NCBI RefSeq assembly: GCF_003854895.1
Contig: NZ_CP033966.1
Span: forward strand, 4,960,001 to 5,024,000
Direction: 5' to 3'
Origin: Pigmentiphaga sp. H8
GTDB lineage: Bacteria > Pseudomonadota > Gammaproteobacteria > Burkholderiales > Burkholderiaceae_B
DNA length: 64,000 bases
Position numbers and translations under genes: made by a program. Below the pieces are notes generated by a model. It was not told the DNA's origin, did not search any database, and saw only the letters and a program-made list of their open reading frames with translations. Numbering within the stretch: position 1 is the first letter of the stretch; every line of letters starts with the position of its first letter. This document shows, in pieces, positions 1 through 8,507 of the stretch.

Positions 1-704
1 TCGTAGCGGAGCCCATCGCTGTTCAGGACGCGGAATTCGTCCATCACAATGGCATTGTCCAGGCTGCCGCCGCGCGCCAGGCCCGCGGCGCGGAGGTTTT
101 CCACGTCCTGCATGAAACCGAAGGTGCGGGCGCGCGCGATTTCCTTGATGTAGGAATGCTTGGCGAAGTCGATTTCGGCGAAATTCGACGTGGCATCGAT
201 GGCCGGATGGTGGAAGTCGATGGAGAAGGCCAGCGAGAAGCCGTCATAGGGTTCGAGCCGAGCCCATTTGGCGGAGGCGCCTTCGCCCTCGCGCACTTCG
301 ACCGGCTCCAGCACCCGGATGAATTCCTTGGCCGCGTTCTGTTCCTCGATGCCCGCCGATTGCAGCAGGAACACGAAGGTACCCGCGCTGCCGTCCATGA
401 TGGGCACTTCCTCGGCCGTCAGGTCCACGTGCAGATTGTCGATGCCCAGGCCCGCGCAGGCGGACATCAGGTGTTCGACGGTGGAGACCCGCACGTCCCC
501 CTGCTGCAGCACCGACGCCATGCGCGTGTCGCCGACGGCCATCGCGGAAGCGGGCAGGTCGACGGGTTCGGGCAGGTCGATGCGGTGGAAGACGATGCCG
601 GTATTGGGCGCCGCCGGACGCAGCGTGATCTCGACGCGCCGCCCGGAATGCAGACCGACTCCGGTGGTTCGAGTGACGCTTTTTATTGTGCGCTGGCAAA
701 GCAT
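1..704 (-). CDS. lpxC: UDP-3-O-acyl-N-acetylglucosamine deacetylase, partial
   Basis: Zinc-dependent deacetylase that catalyses the committed step of lipid A synthesis in the cytoplasm. About 234 N-terminal residues are visible; the C-terminal zinc ligands and the stop lie beyond the window edge. The start MLCQRTIKSV leads into the family signature TGVGLHSG. STVEHLMSA carries the expected catalytic Glu77 and zinc ligand His78, and IMDGSAGTFVFL follows. The ATG at 704 is the only start that fits the family N-terminus. It is the last gene of the minus-strand cell-envelope cluster, downstream of ftsZ and the peroxiredoxin, a position lpxC often takes after dcw clusters. Confidence 0.96.
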   Translation of the reverse strand, partial: MLCQRTIKSVTRTTGVGLHSGRRVEITLRPAAPNTGIVFHRIDLPEPVDLPASAMAVGDTRMASVLQQGDVRVSTVEHLMSACAGLGIDNLHVDLTAEEVPIMDGSAGTFVFLLQSAGIEEQNAAKEFIRVLEPVEVREGEGASAKWARLEPYDGFSLAFSIDFHHPAIDATSNFAEIDFAKHSYIKEIARARTFGFMQDVENLRAAGLARGGSLDNAIVMDEFRVLNSDGLRY

Positions 705-821
705 GGCGGCTAGGAATCCGGGTTAATACTATATTGTAACGTTTCCGTGTTAGAGCGGGTCGGACGCCACAGGTTCCGATACGGCCGCGCACACCGTGCC
801 GCGGCCGTGCCGGAAACGGAA

Positions 822-1325
822 TTACAGCTGCTTGAGCAAGGTTTCCGCGTCGCTGATTTCGTACTTGCCGGGCGCCTCGACGTTCAGCACCTTGACGGCG
901 CCGTCGTCCAGCAGCATGGAATAGCGCTGCGAACGCACGCCCATGCCACGCTCGGTCAGGTCGAACTCCAGGCCCAGCGCCTTGGTCCACTTGGCCGAAC
1001 CGTCGGCCAGCATGCGGACCTTGCCCTGGCTGCCCTGGTCCTTGGCCCAGGCACCCATCACGAACGCGTCGTTGGTGGCCACGCACCAGATCTCGTCCAC
1101 GCCCTTGGCCTTCAGGGCGTCATGGTTCTGCAGGTAGCTGGGCACGTGCTTGGCCGAGCAGGTGGGCGTGAAGGCGCCCGGCACGGCAAACACGGCAATC
1201 TTCTTGCCCTTGACCAGATCCGCGACCTGGAACGCGTTGGGGCCGAGCGAGCAGCCCTCGGTCTCCACGGCGATGAACTCGGTCAGGGTACCGTCGGGGA
1301 CGCGATCGCCTACTTTGATGGTCAT
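822..1325 (-). CDS. peroxiredoxin (AhpC/TSA, Prx5-like)
   Basis: Thiol peroxidase of 167 residues that reduces hydrogen peroxide and organic hydroperoxides. The motif AFTPTCSAKH places the peroxidatic cysteine at about residue 56, and the length and KVGDRVPDG opening match the Prx5-like subfamily. A second cysteine near residue 25 could resolve the disulfide; this is inference. The ATG at 1325 was chosen because the family starts at MTIKVGDRVP and a GGAG-like site (GGAGTCTTCC) precedes it; the longer frame upstream runs into a palindromic repeat. It lies between ftsZ and lpxC in the same orientation, separated from ftsZ by about 200 bp that hold a long hairpin element. Confidence 0.93.
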   Translation of the reverse strand: MTIKVGDRVPDGTLTEFIAVETEGCSLGPNAFQVADLVKGKKIAVFAVPGAFTPTCSAKHVPSYLQNHDALKAKGVDEIWCVATNDAFVMGAWAKDQGSQGKVRMLADGSAKWTKALGLEFDLTERGMGVRSQRYSMLLDDGAVKVLNVEAPGKYEISDAETLLKQL

Positions 1326-1415
1326 GGAAGACTCCTTGTATGGAAGGGAAAAACACCGGATGGGCAGTATAGGCCCGCGCCGCCGCCCTCCCAAGCAAAG
1401 CAACAAATAAAAATA

Positions 1416-1481
1416 CCCCCCCTACGCGCTACGCGCGCCCCCCAGGGGGCGAAACCGGCGGACTGGCTAAGCCAGATCCGC
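1416..1481 (-). repeat. dispersed structured repeat, copy A
   Basis: On the minus strand this reads as a 24-nt hairpin core (1458-1481), six bases, then a 36-nt C/G-rich arm (1416-1451). The same architecture occurs on the plus strand at 63406-63472. The arms match at 35 of 36 positions. The cores differ at three positions, two of which form a T-A to C-G pair exchange inside the stem. At this copy the sequence up to 1520 forms a further imperfect complement to the arm, so about 105 bases could fold as one long hairpin between ftsZ and the peroxiredoxin gene. I know no established name for it. Confidence 0.8.
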
Positions 1482-1529
1482 GGTTTCCTGGGGGAACGCG
1501 TCAGCGCGCAGAGGGGGTCTATCGGCCTG

Positions 1530-2705
1530 TCAGTCCGCCTGCTTGCGCAGGAACGCCGGGATGTCCAGGTGCTCCATGCCCGAGCTTTCCAGCGCCTGCA
1601 CGCGCATCGACGCATCCCGCGGGTTGCGGAAGACCGTGGGCGTGTCGTAGTCGTGGTAGTTGGTGCCACCCGCCTGGGCGTTGTAGGCCGGGACGTTGTC
1701 CGTGCCCGTGCGCAGTTGCTGCATGGTGTTCTGCACCAGCTGCGGCTTGGCCTTGGTGCGGCCCAGGCCGGTCGCCACGACGGTGACGCGCAGGTCTTCG
1801 CCCATCGCATCGTCGTACGACACGCCGAAGATCACGGTGGCGTCTTCCGCGGCGTAGCTGCGGATGGTGTCCATGATCTCGCGGGTCTCGCGCATCTTCA
1901 GCGAACGGCTGGCGGTGATGTTGACCAGCACGCCGCGGGCGCCGTTCAGGTCGATGCCTTCCAGCAGCGGGCACGCGATGGCCTGCTCGGACGCCACGCG
2001 GGCGCGGTCCACGCCGCTGGCGATGCCGGTGCCCATCATGGCCTTGCCCTGCTCGCTCATGATGGTCTTGACGTCTTCGAAGTCGACGTTGACGTTGCCG
2101 TCCACGTTGATGATCTCGGCGATGCCGGCGCAGGCGTTGTGCAGGATGTCGTCGGCGGACTTGAAGCAGTCTTCCTGCGTGGCGTCTTCGCCCAGCAGTT
2201 CGTACAGGTTCTCGTTCAGCACGACGATCAGCGAATGCACGTGCTCCGTCAGGGCGTCGATGCCTTCCTCGGCCATGCGCATGCGCTTGCTGCCTTCGAA
2301 GTTGAAGGGCTTGGTCACCACGGCCACCGTCAGGATGCCGAGTTCCTTGGCGACCTCGGCCACCACCGGGCCGGCACCGGTACCGGTGCCGCCGCCCATG
2401 CCGGCGGTGATGAACACCATGTTGGCGCCCTGCAGCGCGTCGCGGATTTCTTCGCGGGCGGTCTCGGCGGCGGCGCGGCCCTGCTCGGGCTTGGCGCCGG
2501 CGCCCAGGCCGCTGCGGCCCAGGCGGATCTGCACCGGCGCGTTGGTATGCGACAGCGCCTGCATGTCGGTGTTGGCGCAGATGAACTCCACGCCCTGCAC
2601 GCCGCGACGGATCATGTGAGCAACGGCGTTGCCGCCGGCGCCGCCCACACCCACCACCTTGATGACCGTTCCACGGGTATCGGTGTCTAGCATTTCGAAT
2701 TTCAT
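1530..2705 (-). CDS. ftsZ: cell division protein FtsZ
   Basis: Tubulin-like GTPase that polymerises into the cytokinetic ring. 391 residues, normal length. The nucleotide-binding start VVGVGGAGGNAV is at residues 17-28 and the tubulin signature GGGTGTG at 104-110. The C-terminal tail DIPAFLRKQAD is the conserved peptide that binds FtsA and ZipA. The ATG at 2705 has a strong GGAGG site seven bases upstream; a longer in-frame extension to 2825 lacks family similarity. It is the last division gene of the cluster and is separated from ftsA by 282 bp, long enough for its own promoter. Confidence 0.98.
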   Translation of the reverse strand: MKFEMLDTDTRGTVIKVVGVGGAGGNAVAHMIRRGVQGVEFICANTDMQALSHTNAPVQIRLGRSGLGAGAKPEQGRAAAETAREEIRDALQGANMVFITAGMGGGTGTGAGPVVAEVAKELGILTVAVVTKPFNFEGSKRMRMAEEGIDALTEHVHSLIVVLNENLYELLGEDATQEDCFKSADDILHNACAGIAEIINVDGNVNVDFEDVKTIMSEQGKAMMGTGIASGVDRARVASEQAIACPLLEGIDLNGARGVLVNITASRSLKMRETREIMDTIRSYAAEDATVIFGVSYDDAMGEDLRVTVVATGLGRTKAKPQLVQNTMQQLRTGTDNVPAYNAQAGGTNYHDYDTPTVFRNPRDASMRVQALESSGMEHLDIPAFLRKQAD

Positions 2706-2744
2706 AATGACCTCCGGGGGTTCTGGCGGATAAGTGGCGGCTGG

Positions 2745-2765
2745 GAAATGTGAAATGTGAAATGT
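2745..2765. repeat. three tandem copies of a heptamer in the ftsZ leader
   Basis: The plus strand shows GAAATGT three times in perfect tandem, about 40 bp upstream of the ftsZ start codon. A degenerate relative (GTGAAACGTGAAG on the minus strand) lies just beyond. The same ftsA-ftsZ gap carries GGACTGC on the plus strand at 2876, 2937 and 2947. The repeats are seen directly. Any regulatory effect, for example copy-number change altering leader length, is speculation. Confidence 0.7.
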
Positions 2766-2987
2766 GATCGGGCCGGAATCGACCATCTGACTGACCCCGC
2801 CTTGGGATCGCGCTTCACGTTTCACCTTCCCCGGTCACGCACCTCCTCGACTCAAATAAAAAAACTGGTTTGAACGGACTGCTGGATACTCTGGACCTGC
2901 AACTGCACGGACTCAAAGAACGGGCACTGCTTCATCGGACTGCGAAGGACTGCACGATTCGGGCAACGTATGCGACGGGGGATCGCT

Positions 2988-4220
2988 TCAAAAATTCCCC
3001 AGGAACCACTCTTTCATACGAGAGAAAACCTGTGTGACATTTCCGGTCTGCTGCGCCACCTTGCGGCCGCGCACGCGCTGCAGCCGGGCCTCGGCCAAAA
3101 GGCCCATCACGGTCGAGAAGCGCGGGCTGCGGACCACGTCCGCCAGGCTGCCGGTGTATTCGGGCACGCCCAGGCGCACGGGCTTCAGGAAGATGTCCTC
3201 GGCCAGTTCCACCACGCCGGGCATCTGCGAGGTGCCGCCGGTCAGCACGATGCCCGACGACAGCAGCTCGTCGTAGCCCGACTCGCGGATCACCTGCTGC
3301 ACGAAGGTGAACAGTTCCTCGACCCGCGGCTCGATCACGGCGCCCAGCGCCTGGCGCGACAACTGGCGCGGCCCGCGGTCGCCCAGCCCGGGCACCTCGA
3401 TGCGTTCGTCGGGGCTGGCCAGCACCTGCTTGGCCACGCCGTAGCGCAGCTTGATCTCTTCGGCATCGGGCGTGGGCGTGCGCAGCGCCGCGGCGACGTC
3501 GCCGGTGATCTGGTCGCCGGCAATCGGAATGACCGCGGTGTGGCGGATCGCGCCGCCGGTGAAAATGGCGATGTCGGTCGTGCCGCCGCCGATGTCCACC
3601 AGGGCCACGCCCAGTTCCTTTTCGTCGGGCGTCAGGCAGGCCAGGCTCGAGGCCAGCGGCTGCAGGATCAGGTCCTGCACTTCCAGGCCGCAGCGGCGCA
3701 CGCACTTGACGATGTTCTGGGCCGCGCTGACCGCGCCGGTCACGATGTGCACCCGCACTTCCAGGCGTATCCCGCTCATGCCGATGGGCTCGCGGATGTC
3801 TTCCTGGCCGTCGACGATGAACTCCTGCGTCAGCACGTGCAGCACCTGCTGATCGGTCGGGATGTTGATGGCCTTGGCGGTCTCGATGACGCGCGCCACG
3901 TCGGTGGCGGTGACTTCCTTGTCCTTGATCGCCACCATGCCGCTGGAATTGAAGCTGCGGATGTGGCTGCCGGCGATACCCGTGAAGACGTCCCGGATCT
4001 TGCAGTCGGCCATGAGCTCGGCCTCCTCCAGCGCGCGCTGGATGGAGTTGACCGTGGTCTCGATGTTGACGACCACGCCCTTGCGCATGCCGCGCGACTC
4101 ATGCTGCCCGAGACCGAGCACTTCGAAGCGCCCTTCAGGCAGCATCTCGGCCACGACCGCCACCACCTTGCTGGTGCCGATGTCGAGGGCAACGATCAGA
4201 TCCTTGGTTTCACGAGTCAT
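2988..4220 (-). CDS. ftsA: cell division protein FtsA
   Basis: Actin-like ATPase of 410 residues that tethers FtsZ to the inner membrane and recruits later divisome proteins. The N-terminus has the actin/Hsp70 phosphate-1 motif IVALDIGTSKV. A second phosphate loop, VDIGGGTTDIAIF, follows near residue 207, and an adenosine motif, GIVLTGGTSQMPG, lies near residue 325. The C-terminus MKEWFLGNF is the amphipathic membrane-targeting helix. Its start codon overlaps the ftsQ stop by four bases (ATGA), so translation is probably coupled. The 282-bp gap before ftsZ is the widest inside the cluster. Confidence 0.97.
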   Translation of the reverse strand: MTRETKDLIVALDIGTSKVVAVVAEMLPEGRFEVLGLGQHESRGMRKGVVVNIETTVNSIQRALEEAELMADCKIRDVFTGIAGSHIRSFNSSGMVAIKDKEVTATDVARVIETAKAINIPTDQQVLHVLTQEFIVDGQEDIREPIGMSGIRLEVRVHIVTGAVSAAQNIVKCVRRCGLEVQDLILQPLASSLACLTPDEKELGVALVDIGGGTTDIAIFTGGAIRHTAVIPIAGDQITGDVAAALRTPTPDAEEIKLRYGVAKQVLASPDERIEVPGLGDRGPRQLSRQALGAVIEPRVEELFTFVQQVIRESGYDELLSSGIVLTGGTSQMPGVVELAEDIFLKPVRLGVPEYTGSLADVVRSPRFSTVMGLLAEARLQRVRGRKVAQQTGNVTQVFSRMKEWFLGNF

Positions 4221-5032
4221 GGTCTTTTCTGGTTAGGTTGCATGGTTGATGCAGGTTTCCTTGGATTCGGTTTGGCGCTGGCCGGCGGCCGGGCGGTGGT
4301 GACCGCGAAGCCGTTCGGATAGCGCAGGTCCGCATGTTCCAGCTTGCCGATGCGCGACTCGATCACCGGAATCGCCTGCACGAAGCGCTGCACGCGGGAT
4401 TCCAGCGATGCGGTGTCCGTGCCGGGCGCGGTGGTCGGCTCGCGTCCCAGGTCGATGATCGCGCCGTTGGACAGCTCCACCTGCCAGGCGTAGCGGGGCG
4501 TCAGCACCACCCGCAGCGGATCGAGCTTGACCGGCGCGAACCAGCGCGTCAGTTCGGCGTAGCGCTGCGCCACCAGCTTCTCCGAGCCCTCCGGGCCGCC
4601 GAAGATCGGCAGTTGGCGGTCGTCCTCGGCCTCGCCCAGATTGGCGGTGAACGATTCGCCGTAGGTGTTGAGCAAGCGGTTCTCGTTCCACAGCCCCAGC
4701 GGCTGGTGCTCCTGTATGGTCACGACCAGCGAATTGGGCCATTGCCTGCGCAGCGAGGCCTGCCGCACCCAGGGCACCGTCTCGAACACCTGGCGCATCT
4801 GCTCCAGGTTGGCGGTAAAGAAGTTGCCCGTCAGCCGGCCGGCGATGGCCGGATGCACGCTGGCCGGCGTCACATGCTGGAGCGTGCCGTCCTCGGCCTC
4901 GATCCAGATCGTCTGCAACGCGAATACCGGTCGCTGCGCCAGCCACAGCAGCGCGCACGCCGTCAGCACCAGCGCCGCGGCGAGGTACAGGGTATTGGCG
5001 ATGAGGTTCAGGGTACGGGAGTCGTTCCACAC
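4217..5032 (-). CDS. ftsQ: cell division protein FtsQ
   Basis: Bitopic inner-membrane divisome protein of 271 residues that links early division proteins to the FtsW-FtsI synthase. A short cytoplasmic tail precedes one membrane segment at about residues 13-31 (NTLYLAAALVLTACALLWL). A POTRA domain follows, with the typical TIWIEAEDG opening, then a periplasmic beta domain containing WPNSLVVTIQEHQPLGLWN. The proline-rich C-terminal tail after VTTARPPAS looks disordered. It lies between ddl (20 bp upstream) and ftsA (4-bp overlap), the canonical position. Confidence 0.96.
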   Translation of the reverse strand: MWNDSRTLNLIANTLYLAAALVLTACALLWLAQRPVFALQTIWIEAEDGTLQHVTPASVHPAIAGRLTGNFFTANLEQMRQVFETVPWVRQASLRRQWPNSLVVTIQEHQPLGLWNENRLLNTYGESFTANLGEAEDDRQLPIFGGPEGSEKLVAQRYAELTRWFAPVKLDPLRVVLTPRYAWQVELSNGAIIDLGREPTTAPGTDTASLESRVQRFVQAIPVIESRIGKLEHADLRYPNGFAVTTARPPASAKPNPRKPASTMQPNQKRP

Positions 5033-5052
5033 AGAGTGTCCGATTCAATCTC

Positions 5053-5997
5053 TTACGAAGACCGGCCTGAAACCTTGCAGCGGGCGTCCTTCAGGATCTC
5101 CACGCACAGGGTTTCATAGTTCATGCCGTCGGCGGCGGCCGCCATCGGCACCAGGGAATGGCCGGTCATGCCGGGCGAAGTATTGACCTCCAGCAGATAG
5201 GGTTGGTTGTCGGCGTCCAGCATCACGTCCACCCGCCCCCAGCCTTCGCAGCCCAGGACGCGATACGCGGCCTCGCTGATTTCCTGGACGCGCTGGGTGA
5301 CCGCGGGCGGCAACTGCGCGGGGCACAGGTAGCGGGTGTCGTCGGTGAAATACTTGTGTTCGTAGTCGTAGTTGCCTTCGGGCGCCACGATCTCGACCAC
5401 CGGCAGGGCCCGCGCCGAGGCGCCGGTTCCCAGCACGGCCACGGTCAGCTCGCGGCCCTGGATGAAGGCTTCGGCCAGGACGTGCTCGTCGTACTCGGCC
5501 GCCAGGTCGTAGGCCGCGCGCATGCCGGCCAGGTCCGTGACCTTGGTCACGCCTATGGTGGATCCCTCGTGCGGTGGCTTGACGATCAGCGGCAGGCCCA
5601 GGCGCGCGGCCACCGCGGCCAGGTCGGACTGGCGGTCCAGGGTCTCGAAGCGCGGCGTGGGCAGCCCTTCGTGGACCCAGATGCGCTTGGTCATGGTCTT
5701 GTCCATGGCCAGCGCGGAGGCCAGCGGCCCGCTGCCGGTATAGGGGACACGCAGCAGTTCCAGCGCGCCCTGGATCGTGCCGTCCTCGCCATAGCGTCCA
5801 TGCAGGGCGATGAAGACGCGGTCGAAGCGTTCCTCGGCCAGCTCGGCCAGCGAGCGCACGCCGGTGTCGAACAGGTGAGCCTGGACGCCCGCGCTGCGCA
5901 GGGCCTTGTGCACGCCGGTGCCCGACATGATGGACACGTCGCGCTCGGCGGACTTCCCGCCGTACAACACACCGACCTTGCCGAATTGCGCGCTCAT
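5053..5997 (-). CDS. ddl: D-alanine--D-alanine ligase
   Basis: ATP-grasp ligase of 314 residues that makes the D-Ala-D-Ala dipeptide used by MurF. VLYGGKSAERDVSIMSG at the N-terminus is the D-Ala-binding signature. HGRYGEDGTIQGALELL, KPPHEGSTIGV and the C-terminal EVNTSPGMTGHSLVP are the remaining family motifs. The ATG at 5997 overlaps the murC stop by four bases. The longer in-frame reading upstream is only the shadow of murC. This is the short ddlB type normally found in dcw clusters. Confidence 0.97.
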   Translation of the reverse strand: MSAQFGKVGVLYGGKSAERDVSIMSGTGVHKALRSAGVQAHLFDTGVRSLAELAEERFDRVFIALHGRYGEDGTIQGALELLRVPYTGSGPLASALAMDKTMTKRIWVHEGLPTPRFETLDRQSDLAAVAARLGLPLIVKPPHEGSTIGVTKVTDLAGMRAAYDLAAEYDEHVLAEAFIQGRELTVAVLGTGASARALPVVEIVAPEGNYDYEHKYFTDDTRYLCPAQLPPAVTQRVQEISEAAYRVLGCEGWGRVDVMLDADNQPYLLEVNTSPGMTGHSLVPMAAAADGMNYETLCVEILKDARCKVSGRSS

Positions 5998-7433
5998 TGC
6001 CCTGTCCCTTCCTGATCCGATGCTGGAGCGAACAGCGCTCCCATTCTTGCCGGCATGCTGCCGATGGAGCCGGCGCCCATCGCGATGACGACATCGCCGT
6101 CGCGCGCGAAATCCGCGATGGTCTGCGGCATGTCGGCGATGTCCTCGACGAACACCGGCTCGACCTTTCCGGCCACGCGCACGGCGCGGGCCAGCGAGCG
6201 GCCGTCCGCCGCCACGATGGGCGGCTCGCCCGCCGCATAGACCTCGGCCAGCAGCAGCGCATCGGCCGTACCCAGCACTTTGACGAAATCCTCGAAGCAA
6301 TCCCGTGTGCGTGTGTAACGATGGGGCTGGAACGCCAGCACGATGCGCTGCCGCGGATAGGCGCCGCGCGCCGCTGCCAGCGTGGCGGCCATTTCCACCG
6401 GGTGATGGCCGTAGTCGTCGATCAGCGTGAAGCTGCCGCCACCGTGTTCGGCCTTCACCGGGAACACTCCCGCCTGCGTAAAGCGGCGATTGACGCCCTT
6501 GAACGCCGCCAGCGCCTCGCGGATGGCGTCATCCGGCACGCCCAGCTCGGTCGCCACCGCGATGGTGGCCAGCGCATTACGCACGTTGTGCTCGCCGGGC
6601 AGGTTCAAGGTGATGTCCAGCGGCGGCAGTTCGACCTGCCGGTCGCGCCGCCTGACGGTGAAGCACATGCGCGGGCCGTCGGTGTGGACCTCGGTCGCCC
6701 GCACCTGGGCATCGGCGGAAAAACCGTAGGTCGTGACCGGCCGCGACACGAAGGGCAGGACCTCGCGCACGTTGGCGTCGTCGATACACAGCACCGCGGT
6801 GCCGTAGAACGGCATCCGCTGCGTGAATTCCACGAACGCGCTCTTGAGCCGCGCGAAATCGTGGCCGTAGGTATCCATGTGGTCGGCGTCGATGTTGGTG
6901 ATCACCGACATGACCGGCAGCAGGTTCAGGAACGAGGCGTCCGACTCGTCGGCCTCGACCACGATGAACTCGCCCTGCCCCAGCTTGGCGTTGGCGCCCG
7001 CCGAATTCAGGCGGCCGCCGATGACGAAGGTCGGATCCAGCCCGCCGGCCGCCAGCACGCTGGCGATCAGGCTGGTGGTGGTGGTCTTGCCGTGCGTACC
7101 CGCCACCGCGATGCCGCGCTTCAGGCGCATCAGCTCGGCCAGCATGACGGCGCGCGGCACGACGGGGATGCGCTTGTTGCGCGCGGCGATCACTTCCGGG
7201 TTGTTGCCCGCGACCGCGGTGGACGTGACGATGGCGTCCACGCCCTCGACGTTGTCGGCGCTGTGGCCCTGCGTGATGTGCGCGCCCAGCTCCGCCAGCC
7301 GGCGGGTGGTGGCGCTGTCGGCCAGGTCGGAGCCGCTGATGCGGTAGCCGAGGTTCAACAGCACCTCGGCGATCCCGCTCATGCCGGAGCCGCCTATGCC
7401 AACGAAATGGATGTGTCGGATTCGATGTCTCAT
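5994..7433 (-). CDS. murC: UDP-N-acetylmuramate--L-alanine ligase
   Basis: First amino-acid-adding ligase of peptidoglycan precursor synthesis; 479 residues. The N-terminal Rossmann motif HFVGIGGSGMSGIAEVL binds the UDP-sugar. The ATP loop AGTHGKTTTT is at about residues 111-120, and the central domain has EADESDASFLNL. The C-terminal domain carries DDYGHHPVEMAATL and FQPHRYTRTR. It follows murG with six bases between and overlaps ddl by four bases, the standard order. Confidence 0.98.
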   Translation of the reverse strand: MRHRIRHIHFVGIGGSGMSGIAEVLLNLGYRISGSDLADSATTRRLAELGAHITQGHSADNVEGVDAIVTSTAVAGNNPEVIAARNKRIPVVPRAVMLAELMRLKRGIAVAGTHGKTTTTSLIASVLAAGGLDPTFVIGGRLNSAGANAKLGQGEFIVVEADESDASFLNLLPVMSVITNIDADHMDTYGHDFARLKSAFVEFTQRMPFYGTAVLCIDDANVREVLPFVSRPVTTYGFSADAQVRATEVHTDGPRMCFTVRRRDRQVELPPLDITLNLPGEHNVRNALATIAVATELGVPDDAIREALAAFKGVNRRFTQAGVFPVKAEHGGGSFTLIDDYGHHPVEMAATLAAARGAYPRQRIVLAFQPHRYTRTRDCFEDFVKVLGTADALLLAEVYAAGEPPIVAADGRSLARAVRVAGKVEPVFVEDIADMPQTIADFARDGDVVIAMGAGSIGSMPARMGALFAPASDQEGTGQ

Positions 7434-7439
7434 GATGTA

Positions 7440-8507
7440 TCAGCGTCGCGCCGCCGCCTCGCAGATGTCGGCGATCCGCTCGGTAGCGAACGGATGCGCC
7501 AGCGCTCGCGCGCGGGTCGCGGTTTCGGCCAGTTCGGCCCGTGTGCGTTGGCGCAGCCAGCCGGCCAGCCAGTCGGCCGTCAGGGCCGATTGCGGCTGCA
7601 GCCATCCGGCCTGCGCATCGCTCAAATACTTGGCATTGGTGGTCTGGTGATCGTCCACCGCGTGGGGAAACGGCACGAACAGGGCCGCCACGCCCGCCGC
7701 GCAGACCTCGGCCACCGTCATCGCGCCGGACCGGCAGATGACCAGGTCGGCCTCGGCATAGGCGGACGCCATGTCGGCGATGAACGCGCGGCAGTCGGCG
7801 TCGACCCCCGCCCGGGCATACGCGGTGCGCAGTTCGTCGATGTGTTTCTCGCCCGCCTGGTGCACCACCTGCGGACGCGCGTCCGCCGGCAGCATCGCCA
7901 GGGCGGCGGGCACGGTGCTGTTGAGCGCCTGCGCGCCCAGGCTGCCGCCCACGACCAGCAGGCGCAGCGGACCGGCGTGGCCGGCGAAGCGTTCGGCCGG
8001 CGGCGCCACGGCGGCCACCTCGGGCCGGACGGGATTACCGGTCAGCTCGCCGGGCAAGGCGCCGGGGAAGGCTGTCAGCACCTTGCTGGCCCAGCGCGCC
8101 AGCACACGATTGGTCATGCCGGCCACGGAGTTCTGTTCGTGCACCACCAGCGGCGTGCCGCGCAGGCGCGCCATCAGCCCGCCGGGCAGCGCCACATAGC
8201 CGCCCATGCCGAGCACCACGTCGGGACGATGGCGGCGCAGCGCCGACAACGCCTGGGCCGCGGCACGGGCCAGCGTGAACGGCAGCTTGAGCAGCGTGGC
8301 CGGGCCCTTGCCCCGCACGCCGGAGAAACGCACGGGCGCCATCGGAATGCCCTGGGGCGGCACCAGCCGGCCCTCCATGGCGTCCGGGTTGCCCATCCAG
8401 ACCACGTTCCAACCGCGCGCGCGCAGCGCGCCGGCTACCGCCAGCCCCGGCATGATGTGGCCGCCGGTACCGCCGGCCATGACCATCAGCGTGCGCGGCG
8501 CGTTCAT
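7440..8507 (-). CDS. murG: UDP-GlcNAc:lipid I N-acetylglucosaminyltransferase
   Basis: Peripheral membrane glycosyltransferase of 355 residues that converts lipid I to lipid II. The N-terminal glycine loop AGGTGGHIMPGLAVA starts at residue 11. The second glycine-rich loop VVGGSLGAQALN and the donor-binding region ICRSGAMTVAEVCAAGVAALFVPFPHAVDDHQ are the MurG signature. The ATG at 8507 overlaps the ftsW stop by four bases; the much longer frame upstream is the shadow of ftsW. In Bordetella pertussis MurG has been reported to scaffold the cytoplasmic Mur enzymes, which fits its place among them here. Confidence 0.98.
   Translation of the reverse strand: MNAPRTLMVMAGGTGGHIMPGLAVAGALRARGWNVVWMGNPDAMEGRLVPPQGIPMAPVRFSGVRGKGPATLLKLPFTLARAAAQALSALRRHRPDVVLGMGGYVALPGGLMARLRGTPLVVHEQNSVAGMTNRVLARWASKVLTAFPGALPGELTGNPVRPEVAAVAPPAERFAGHAGPLRLLVVGGSLGAQALNSTVPAALAMLPADARPQVVHQAGEKHIDELRTAYARAGVDADCRAFIADMASAYAEADLVICRSGAMTVAEVCAAGVAALFVPFPHAVDDHQTTNAKYLSDAQAGWLQPQSALTADWLAGWLRQRTRAELAETATRARALAHPFATERIADICEAAARR

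Noticed and set aside
747..2690. Long plus-strand open frame opposite the peroxiredoxin and ftsZ
   Set aside because: It is antisense to two certain genes and rich in His/Gly/Val, the usual antisense shadow in GC-rich DNA.
2745..2765. Triple heptamer as a minimal CRISPR-like or phage repeat
   Set aside because: Units are contiguous with no spacers and far too short.
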